Positions 55,201-64,000 of a stretch of DNA of 64,000 bases are shown here, piece after piece. Position 1 is the first letter of the stretch; each line of letters starts with the position of its first letter. The DNA is from Zizania palustris (taxonomy: Eukaryota > Streptophyta > Magnoliopsida > Poales > Poaceae), in NCBI GenBank assembly GCA_019279435.1, contig JAAALK010000289.1, positions 47,433,164 to 47,497,163 on the forward strand, in the 5' to 3' direction. The position numbers were made by a program, and so were the translations under genes. The notes below the pieces were generated by a model. That model saw only the letters and a list, made by a program, of their open reading frames with translations. It searched no databases and had not been told where the DNA came from.

Positions 55201-57110
55201 CCTTCAGCTGCTTGGTGTCAGAAAAATTCAGTTACTTGGAAACTTAAAACGACATCCAATCCGGCCTCTATGGATTTTCAGTTCATCAGATGCAACCTTG
55301 AGTGCCCTCCACTGTTTCATTTCTTGGCTTGCACTTACAGTTTTACACTAAGTTAAAGCAAAATTCTGATGTAGAGTTAGCTGCTGGAAGTCTGGACTGG
55401 AAATGCAAGTTTGGAAATTTACCAATTCCTCATGATCTTAACTCGTTTCAAGTACACCATCACTGCTGCACAATACCACATTACCACCTTATTTATAGAG
55501 CTTACAAGACTTTATCTACTTAACTAACACTAATCTAATATGCTATTTTAATAGAATTACTAATCTAGATATAATATATCTTTAATACTTAACTATTACT
55601 ACAGTATTTGCGGGTACCGTTTACAATACAAATACAGTACCGACGCGATACTGTTCACATGACTTGGTCTAACAGTCCTAGCCCACAGCCCACTACCTAT
55701 GACACTATCCGTTTTCAGCTGGTGACTCATCAAATTTTGATTATAATCTAGTTGAAAGACAATAATCACATGACAAATAGATGCACACAAGCTAATAGCT
55801 TTCATCTTGTCGTCACTGACAAAACAAGGGAAGCTTGATCGACATTTGATACCAAAAATCACACTCCAAATCTCTGTTCTACATGACTATGAAAGCACTT
55901 GGAATATTCTCATGGCAAATACTCAAATCATACCAGGAGTTGCATTCTGTCATTTTTATCACCAATACTCAATCTTTGCCTTATTAGAAGACACAATCGT
56001 ACCAGGAACAGAAAATAACAAATTAAGAATAGTTACGTTTGGCTGATATGAGCATAATTAACATATTTGTGAAAACTACCAGGAGAGCAATTGCCACAAG
56101 TGAATCTATAAGGCAAAGATTTATTAAGTAGAAAGAAAAATAAAAAAAAGTTGTAACCAATAGTAAAAATGCAAAAATATAATGCTTACGTGAAGATCCC
56201 CTGCAGCATATTTCCTGTAGTGACAACCACTGAGTTCACTTGAAGCTCACACATTTTCTGTGTTGCTACTCTGAAAGTGAACAGAACAGTACTCTCAGTA
56301 TTTGATCTTCTTGCTAGAAGTTAACAGAAAATAGTCAGGGAAAAGTGTAATCATATACTTTGTGCCCTCTCTTACAGTTTCTATGAAAGCAATGCTTTAC
56401 CCAAAAACAGTGAACACCTTAAATTGATCAGCAACAAAAATAACTCTGGGATAAACTAACACATGTAAAAGTACAGTAGAATACAATATGGCATAAACTT
56501 TTGTTTCATTTTTGTTAGATAGATGAATATAGCAATGTAGCATAATGACAAATTGATAGTCCATATAATGTACCATACATATTATGAAGGGTGCACTTTC
56601 AGGAGTGAAAAGAGTTTTTGCCTAACATATAATGTCCTAACATTACCTAAAATTGTGTTTTTGCCTTTCATTACAGCCACAGAAAAGGGCAGATTTAAGT
56701 CAAACTAACTGAAACATACAGGTACTAGGAGAGCAAATAAAAATACATTCTTGATCAGATCTACTAATATCTTCACTGTAACATCCCGATTTTCAGGGCT
56801 ATTTAAAACTTTTTATTTTTAACAAACACCTAATTGTGAAAGTTTGGATCTCTTTCTAATTTTGAATTTGGAGGTGCCAAAATAAAGCTTCAACCAAAAT
56901 CTCAACCCTGAATTTACTGTTCAACCTCCTGAAAACTCCATTCCTAATTCTGAAAGAAAGAGGGGATAATTTCCCTTTCTTTCTCAGACTCTCATTTCAT
57001 TCAGCATTCAGTGTTTTACCTTGGTAAATCAGTAAATAATTTATATAGCTCATTCAGTTTTGAGATCATTCAAATTGGACAACTTTTTCACTAAAAATCT
57101 GAAAATACTG
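52269..57110. other. AT-rich intergenic region without a recognised gene
   Basis: GC-rich only at 52320-52500. Diverged copies of one repeat lie near 53165-53300 and 54280-54420 (AATTAATTGTTA followed by CGTATTAAA and GAGATAATA). Short frames at 55171-56226 match no family known to me. Confidence 0.3.
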
Positions 57111-57115
57111 CAGAC

Positions 57116-57245
57116 TGAGCGATGGCTCAGTGAGAAGGTTGCCCGCTGTGACACCTTCCCACCCGGGTTCGAGCCCGGACAAGTACCTCCGATACCCATG
57201 GAAGGAGACTTCAAAACCCCGATCCGAACCTTGATATAATTCATT
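57116..57245 (+). mobile_element. tRNA-derived SINE
   Basis: A polymerase III A box (TGGCTCAGTGAGAAGG, 57123-57138) is followed at the right distance by a B box (GGGTTCGAGCC, 57165-57175) and an unrelated tail. The head GAGCGATGGCTCAG with a CACCTTCCCACCCGGGTTCGA core resembles plant Au-like SINEs. A true tRNA is unlikely because no cloverleaf with an acceptor stem can be drawn. Confidence 0.6.
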
Positions 57246-57635
57246 TTGCTGTTTCTATTGTTTCCTGGGAAGTTTCATGCACATGTCCTAGTATCTTGGC
57301 TGGGCGAGACGTGCGTTTTTCTCGGCCGTTGAAATCATCTTCTACCTCCAGCCAAATGCTTGATGCAGTCTTGTCCCACTGCCATGGAGGCCCCACCGGA
57401 CACGCAGGAACCACTAGTGCCACTGGCATGCGGGGCCCATCCGGCGGTCTCTGTTTCACCTGCGATGCGATGCGATGCGCCAACACGCGTTTTCGTTTAT
57501 CTTTCCTCTGCAATTTGTTTGTTTCTTTCTGCGACTGCGCCGGGACCTGTCTTGCTGTCCCCACCTGTCGGCCAGCACGCAGCCTCACCGCGTTGTCCCA
57601 AGCTGGCCTGTTATCTTTTTTGGACGAAAAGCTAA
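57246..57635. other. Mixed-composition DNA, no gene recognised
   Basis: Moderately GC-rich with open frames on both strands (57241-57676). No domain, splice pattern or codon bias supports a gene. Confidence 0.25.
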
Positions 57636-57912
57636 GAGCATCTCGCTCTTGTACAGTTTCCAAATTTAAAATTTAAGATTTTGATAAAAATTAGACTCCA
57701 ACAACACATCTAAATAAATCTCTATCCTAAAAAAATCCTAAATCTCTTTCCATCTATTCTAAATTTAGGATTAACTTCTCAGTCCTTATTTAAAAAATAG
57801 GATTCTAACGCATAAGGAAACGGTTGTACATCAAATTAGTTTTTAGAGAATAACAAAAATAAGATGGTCCCTACTATATCATATTTTAGGGAATAAAATT
57901 TAAGAGATGCTC
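57636..57912. mobile_element. MITE with GAGCATCTC ends (277 bp)
   Basis: Ends GAGCATCTCGCTC and TTAAGAGATGCTC. The flanks TAA and TGA are a nearly matching 3-bp pair, consistent with an old PIF/Harbinger-type insertion. Confidence 0.6.
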
Positions 57913-58246
57913 TGAGCCAAACTTTTATAGAAAGCAGAGCGAGGTAAACTTGTTTTGTTGGGACACCGCTTACAATTTGCTCTAGGAATTCCTTAATTTT
58001 AACATCAACATATTTACAAAAGAGATGGTAGCAGCAGCTGATCATCAATCCGGCAACTAGCTACAGAAGCGCTAATCTAGTTAGGCTTAGTTCCTTCCAA
58101 CATCAAAGAAACATAGTTCCTTCAAAAAAAAAAACTTCACACCAGAAGTCATCATCACGTGTCCCACACCAAAAGCAAGTTCTGAATCACCAGAACACAT
58201 CATCATCAAGTTTTCAGGATTGTTTCAGCTGGGCCGCCGACCCTTA

Positions 58247-58863
58247 GGGCATGTACAATGGAGAGGCGATTGTTGTCTGTAAATTCTTGAAATTTACAAC
58301 ACAGACAGCTAAACAGACAATATGTACAACCTACAGACAGAAGATGTCTATTTGATTGTCTATAAATTATTTAATGCTTGCATATAGCCATAACTTGTCG
58401 TGAATATTATTCCTATATACCATTGTGTTGCTAGTTGATACAAAACATATTCTTCAATATAAATGATATATTATATTCATAATATAATATCATAGTTTTT
58501 CGTAAATCAAATATTAGTATATATATACCATTTTACCGATCAAATATGATAATATATATACACCATTTTATTGTTTTTTGTGTCCCTTATATATATTATT
58601 TTTAATACCAATTATATAGAAAACCGAAGTTTGATATTAAAATACTATGTTCCATGTTATGCCAGTGGGAAAAATACCAAAGAAAAACTAAAGTTTGACA
58701 TTTTATTTTTCTTTTAACGTTGCCTGTGGCCTGCCGCATTGGGACACGAGCTGCTGCCGTCGCCTCCTGAAGCGACGATGAGGCCGTCTGCTGCAGCCAC
58801 CAAGGTGTTTTTTGCAATTTGTCAAGGCTGCAGACGGGGTAAAAGCGCCCGTTGTACATGCCC
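58247..58863. mobile_element. PIF/Harbinger-type MITE (617 bp)
   Basis: Ends GGGCATGTACAATGG and CGTTGTACATGCCC with TTA on both sides (58244-58246 and 58864-58866). This end sequence is common in grasses. A GC-rich core at 58720-58850 may be captured host DNA. Confidence 0.8.
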
Positions 58864-59139
58864 TTAGAACTCACATTTTCCGGCACATTTCTTGTTGTTC
58901 GGCCATAGTAGTTTTTGTTTCGGGTTGCGCACGATCAGTGAGCACAGTTAGAATTAAATTTAGGTCGTTTATTGATTGTTTTTATTTAGGATTAATTTTT
59001 CCTGTGCCATTATAATTGTTATGGTTTGTCAATATGTCATTGGTGTGTCACTAACAAATAGGGGCTGCCACAGTCACTGACAGTGACATGGTGTGACATG
59101 GTGGCAATTTTTGAAAGTTATAATGATAACTTTGGTGAT

Positions 59140-59982
59140 TCAGTTCACCCAATCATCTTTCTGATGGTTCGGCGTGGGATACCAATCAGTCATTGGAGGT
59201 TGTTGGTACTGATCCAACCAAACAACATTGTATCTTTGTTCTTCATTGGGATAGGGTAGCACTCCATAGTATGCGGTCTGATGGTATCCCCGAGGGATGC
59301 CATTGGGTGCCCCTCTTGGCGGCACAAGGTCAGGCAACATATTCCTGGCAATTCCATATGTACGTTGAGGTACTTCTTGCTTGATAGGCCTTTGTGACGC
59401 GGCCGAAGGCTAGGAGGGTGGCGTACCTCTTCCGAAGAGGTATGTATTCTGAGACAGGTCATGTCTGCCTAGACTTTGGAGCATAGAGGTAAGTAATAGG
59501 GCAGTCATGCTAACTTCTGGGTCGAACGAAGTGTTCGACGGACCCTGCCTCATCGGCCCTTATGGCGGTGGCACTAGCCGAGTATGTTGAGAGTTTTGCA
59601 GCAGACGAGGATGGTTAGCCGAGAAGTACACTAGGCCTTACACTGGCTCTTGAGCAATCGTACCATCAATAGTCTTTTTGATCAACCTATGCAAGGTATT
59701 AACCAATGCCTCGGACTGATTGATGAGGGCATGATGGAGAGCGTTATCGATGGTTTCCTAAAAACTGATCCGCGGACTCTCAGCCTGTTGGACGATCTCC
59801 CCAGCCATGACTGGCTTCGACAACTGATTCCTCTAGACAGGACCAGATCGAGTCATGCTGAAGGCCTCAAGACACAATCTCTAGTAATTCTCTACGTGGT
59901 CTTGTATCTCTGCCCTTTGTTCACCAGTCAATACTTCTATAGTGACCGAGATGATGTTATTGCTATCAACTTCGTCCGCCAT
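59140..59982 (-). pseudogene. Gag-like polyprotein remnant of a grass Ty3/gypsy-type element
   Basis: On the minus strand from ATG 59982 the frame starts MADEVDSNNIISVTIEVL and has LTGEQRAEIQDHVENY, then KPVMAGEIVQQAESPRISF, HHALINQSEALVNTLHRLIK, and at the end NMLPDLVPPRGAPNGIPRGY and YPTPNHQKDDWVN. Several stop codons and a frame change break it. This type of leader and Gag precedes the nucleocapsid in a widespread grass retroelement group. No pol follows: unrelated DNA begins at about 59135. Confidence 0.6.
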
Positions 59983-60025
59983 GGATGAATGGGCTGAAGG
60001 ATGTCCCACCGGGCATGCCAAAAAG

Positions 60026-61153
60026 TGTGTTGGTTTCTTTTTTGGTCACACGCGTGGCCTGAGAGGTCTACTTAAATCCAGTGAGGTCCTACAATCTTAA
60101 AGAAAAATGGTTCTGAGTGTGCCAATCAGTTTGATCCTAAAACTGATAAGGGACCAGAGAAAACGACGTTTGTAGCAAAGCCGACCGGCTATTGAGCCGA
60201 TGAGTGCGGTGAGGATAAAATAATCGTGAGTAAATGCGTTGATCGGCCACATGGCCGATGACCATGGCAATCCTATCAAGCTGAGCATGCCACCGGCCGA
60301 TAAGTTAAAATCCTTGTGTGTACAGGCCGATGAGTACCTCCCAAATGCAGGTAGAATATGACATGGAATCAAAGATAACCTATCGGCTTGTACTCCGATA
60401 GAAACTAAACTTAGCATACCGAACAACGTATCCATATCATCAAAGCATCATAACGGCAAGATCGAACCTAACCAAGATAGTTACTAATTACGAGAAATCA
60501 ATAACACTTCAACACATCGGGCATACTTTATTTAGATGAATGATATACAACATGAACCATATACAATAGAATGAGATATCAGACCTAACCAATGAAGCCT
60601 CAAACCACGATACCTAACTCACATCAATCTAAGAGATCAAGGTGATGTAACCTTAGATCTAGTAAATACACCAGGATAGATCGGTGATCGTGCTGACCGG
60701 GCCAATGCCTCAAGAGATCGATACGATACAACCTTAATGAACACTGACCTAGCTGGCACGATTGTCGGGGTAGCGGGACTCACCTCTTCGCCGAATATCA
60801 GAATGATGCAGCCTAGTCCTAAGTGTCAAGCCCCACCGGGATTAACCTTGGGAATCCAAGGGTGGCAATGCACCGAAAGAGTAATTTTGTTGTTGGTTGA
60901 TTGTGTGTGTCCCTTGAACCTAGCTAATTAGATACATATTTATAGTCCAGAGACTTGTCGTCCAAGCAAAATTCATTATAACTGATTATGGATTATCTTT
61001 ATCTTCTCCTACCTCCATCGACCTCCTCTTATCCGACCACTTGTAACAGAAACAGACGGACTTCATTGACCAACTTTTGACCGACTCCTTGACTTATGTT
61101 GACTGTACGACATCCTCAGCAGGCATGGGCCTTGCCAAATCTTGGCGTCAACA
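60026..61153 (-). mobile_element. 5' LTR of the Gag-bearing element (minus strand)
   Basis: On the minus strand the segment starts TGTTGACGCCAAGATTTGGC and ends near AACCAACACA, about 45 bp before the Gag start codon; next comes a leader with TTTTTGGCATGCCCGGTGGG. It lies directly upstream of Gag in the same orientation. No second LTR is in the window and the borders are approximate. Confidence 0.5.
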
Positions 61154-62076
61154 AAAACCCTGAAGGGAGTAGTAGCACCAATTGGGAGACATCGAATGTC
61201 CACCTCTCTAATTCCACAAGGAAATCACAAGAGTAAAAAGGTAGAGATTTCACTCTCAATTTGTTAGCACATAGCTAAATAAGAGATCTATTTTTCATTA
61301 TCAAAAGTCTATTCTTGCAAGGACAATGAGGACTATTTATACTATGAACAACCCTCCTAGCTGGGTATCAAAAGACTCTTAATTTTTTGAGAAGTTGACA
61401 CCTCAAATGTCTCCAAGAAGAATCCCTAAAAAGCAATAGCCTCGTGCAACTAGTTTAACTTATGTATAGTCTACACTAAAACATACGTAATTTTTATTGA
61501 GAAATCCAAAAGATGATCCGTTTATTGGACATAAAAGTAGACTTTATTATTTTTCCAACCATATATATTATGGCTATTGAATCATCACATGTTGGAGCAC
61601 TTATCTCTTAGAGTTGAAACATTGTTAGTAGACAGAGGTGAAAAGTAACATCGTAGAAGAAAAGTAACAAATGATTGAACCAGTGTATAAAGTAACATCG
61701 TGGAGGGAAAAGTAATAGACGATAAAACCAGTATATAAAGTAACACTGAGGAGGAAAAAGTAATGGATGATCAAACCAGTGTAAAAAGTAACACCATGGA
61801 GGAAAAAATAACACCTGACTGGACTGATTTCCTTAGCATGATTCAATTAGACTCCTCTTTACCAATAAACCTAAACATGATCAAATTACAATATTTAGGT
61901 AGTATAAAATTTTCATTAATATTAAAATATGTATCAGCTAAGAATAAGTTTACCTTTTGTTCTAGTTTCTTTGCTCGACTCCGTGTAAGTGGTCCTTGAA
62001 ATGGTGTAAATAGCCCTTCATATCTTATTCTTGTGTATTTATAAGCTCTTTTGTTATTGGTTCATTGGATTGATTT
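61154..62076. other. Intergenic DNA with a minisatellite
   Basis: Apart from the 48-bp repeat at 61642-61830 nothing was recognised. Confidence 0.3.
61642..61830 (+). repeat. Minisatellite, about four copies of a 48-bp unit
   Basis: AAAGTAACA followed by (T/C)C..GGAGG, AAAAGTAA and ATC/GAT..AACCAGTGTA starts at 61642, 61689, 61737 and 61785. Since 48 is a multiple of three it gives a repeated hydrophobic frame on the minus strand, with no sign of a real protein. Confidence 0.8.
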
Positions 62077-64000
62077 TTTTTGAAAAAAGGCGACTCATTA
62101 TCTGAGCGCCCTGCTTTATTTGAAAGCAGTAAACAAGGCAAGGTTGTCGGGGAGACCGACTTTACAGGAAAGACCAAGTCAGCACCAAAATGACCCAACA
62201 CAACAAACCCACAGCCGAAAAGCCTAACGACAGCCACCGACCACAACCAGCAAGAGAGAAAAGAAACAGACCATCACGCTGCATCCACTAGGGACACCCA
62301 GGAACAAAAAAATAGACCGATCCTCGAAAGCGACAGTCAGCTATAAGAGTCGGCACATGATTTCCTACACACAATTCGCTTCACTTGAGGAGGCACACCA
62401 CGCTTCAAGGATGAGCGCCCAGGACGGGAGGAGCATCCCGGTGAATGATCTGGAAGAGCCTTGCACGCAGCAAGTCGAAGCAACGAGATGTTTCCTCTTT
62501 CAAGCGTGCTGGCACCAGACGAAGCCACTGAGTGAGAAGCAATTAGTTTATGAACCACCTGAAAAGCGTCAGTACAGATTTTATTGCGAAAAACGAACTC
62601 GTTACGAGTTAACCAAATAGTCCAGGCAATCGCCCCCAACACTTGCATGGCAATTGTTTTTTCCCTATTATTTTTCATTTTACCAAGCATATCCAAAAAA
62701 GATCTCCTGTTCAACACAAGGAGATTCCACTCCAGACATTCAACGACTAAGATCCACAACATGCGAGCAAGACCACATTCGAAAATCAAGTGATCTACAG
62801 TTTCGTTGCACCCACACAATTTGCACGCAGGATTCCCATTCCAATTCATACGTTTCAGTTGATCCCCTACTTGAATTCTACCCTTCAAAACCAGCCAAGA
62901 AAAAACTTTAACTTTCAAGGGAACCCCACATTTCCAAATAATCATACTATCAACATCAAACACACCCCTAAAAACAATCATATCATATATTGAGCTAGAA
63001 GAGAATCCCTTCTTATCTAACAGCCACCGGATCCTGTCCGACCCAACCCCCCGTTCCACTCTACCAATGATTTCTGACAAAGCAGTCCAGTTCTGAACAT
63101 CACCCCCTCTCAACGACCTACTAAACAGAGTATTGTCTTGGACCCTCTTCACAGTCTCCATAATCGTCAAGTTTTTATCTTGACACCGCTCAAAAAGATC
63201 AGGGAACAAAAATTTCAACGGTGTATCACCCTCCCACACATCATGCCAAAAAGAGACAACAGAACTCGAACCCACTTCATAACCACAACCCATCCTCACC
63301 CACATCTTAACTTTGTTAAGACCTTTCCAAAAAAAGGAACCCTTACACATATCTGACTGCAATGCCCCTCTTCTCACATTGTATGTATTCCTCAAGATCG
63401 TATAGCAGGTACCTTCACGCCCATGCTCAATGTTATAGATCCATTTGCAAAGCAACGCCTGATTCATGGCCCTGATATCCATAAACCCCATCCCCCCATG
63501 CTCTTAGGTGCACACAAAGCCTGCCAGGAAATCATGTGATATTTCTTTTTTTCCCCTATCCCTTCCCCAAAAAACCTAGATCTAATAGAGTCTATTTTTT
63601 TACAAACACTCTCAGGAAGGACAAACACCCCCATGGTATAAAGAGGGATACTGCTCAGACACACATTAATCATAACCATACGACCGCCATAAGATAACTG
63701 GCTATTCTGCCAAGAAGCCAATTTTTTCTCAACTTTTGAAATAATTTCATCAAAGTCCTTCTTTTTAGGTTTTGACTTATTGATTGGTAAACCCAAGTAT
63801 TTCATCGGCCACGCCCCCACATCGCAATTAAAAATGTTTGCTACCCTCGCAAGCTCCTCATCTGACAAACCAATACCAAACACTTCGCTTTTTTATAGTT
63901 AATTTTCATCCCCGATATATTTTCATAGCAATACAACAAAAATTTCATAGTAACCAAATTTTGCTCCGTCAACTCCATCATCAAAATAGTGTCATCCACG
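62077..64000 (-). mobile_element. 3' half of an L1-type LINE, cut by the window edge
   Basis: Minus-strand ORF2 from the RT catalytic motif at the window edge to a short A-rich tail at about 62077-62085. The 5' part lies beyond position 64000, so full length and target duplication cannot be judged. Non-coding 3' UTR is 62085-62336. Confidence 0.85.
62337..64000 (-). pseudogene. LINE ORF2 reverse transcriptase, C-terminal part with zf-RVT domain
   Basis: In transcription order: VDDTILMM (catalytic DD) at the window edge; ENISGMKINYKK; EVFGIGLSDEEL; WPMKYLGLPINK; LASWQNSQLSYGGRMVMINV; ALCAPKSMGG; ALLCKWIYNIE; then the zf-RVT domain with CKLCGCNETVDHLIFEC near 62790-62840 and a basic C-terminus. 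The product is an RNA-directed DNA polymerase for target-primed reverse transcription. The reading frame changes twice, both at homopolymers: T6 at 63889-63894 and C6 at 63492-63497 (plus-strand letters). Apart from these the frame is open over about 550 codons, so it is a young or recently active copy, or the changes are sequencing errors. Confidence 0.85.

Noticed and set aside
57116..57245. tRNA gene suggested by A and B boxes
   Set aside because: No cloverleaf or matching acceptor stem; the arrangement fits a tRNA-derived SINE.
57241..57676. 140-aa and 126-aa overlapping frames as a gene
   Set aside because: Open on both strands, no recognisable domain, no splice or start context; flanked by a SINE and a MITE.

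Overview
This is nuclear DNA from a flowering plant, almost certainly a grass (Poaceae). The genes have GT-AG introns, the host exons are GC-rich while intergenic DNA is AT-rich, and the window holds grass-type MITEs (Stowaway, Tourist/PIF-Harbinger), a Pack-MULE, Helitron ends, L1-type LINEs, a tRNA-derived SINE and Copia and Ty3/gypsy LTR elements. The species cannot be fixed from the sequence alone. Three host genes look intact: a GATA transcription factor with four zinc fingers (11746-13296, +), the V-ATPase proteolipid subunit c (15266-17979, -, 3 exons, 165 aa), and a filament-like plant protein with long coiled coils (41928-47007, -, 4 exons, about 1028 aa).

Layout. 1-8860 is a nested retroelement block: the 3' end and LTR of a SIRE/Maximus-like Copia element, and a minus-strand L1 LINE cut by that element, by a 3360-bp solo LTR (5-bp duplication TATTG) and by a third insertion full of near-palindromic motifs. 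8861-11340 is AT-rich with degenerate transposon motifs. 11350-18300 is a short genic island (GATA, VHA-c). 18300-21300 holds MITEs and a Helitron 3' end. 21580-27025 has two 2.0-kb non-autonomous Ty3/gypsy elements in inverted orientation around 1.45 kb of DNA with a host-gene exon. Their target-site duplications are swapped between the copies, which shows that the DNA between them was inverted by recombination. 28962-30092 is a Pack-MULE with a WEB-family gene fragment. 30957-34715 is a 3.76-kb hAT-type element (8-bp duplication) filled by six tandem copies of a ~502-bp unit. 34833-40825 is a decayed Copia element whose 5' LTR is replaced by an inverted 151-bp piece of its own LTR, yet it has a matching 5-bp duplication (CTATC). 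41928-48300 is the FPP gene and its upstream region. 48920-58863 is intergenic with MITEs, a Helitron and a SINE. 59140-61153 is a gypsy gag with LTR (minus). 62077-64000 is the 3' half of an L1 LINE (minus), cut by the window edge at the reverse transcriptase catalytic motif.

The host genes share no pathway: one is nuclear regulation, one the vacuolar proton pump, one a structural coiled-coil protein. The unusual biology is in the mobile DNA: a chimeric single-ORF retroelement (Gag-like, host-derived, integrase C-terminal and chromodomain segments), an inversion dated by swapped target-site duplications, and several cases of gene capture. Splice sites, repeat borders and target-site duplications were read by eye. 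Family names rest on recognised motifs and were not checked by any database search.
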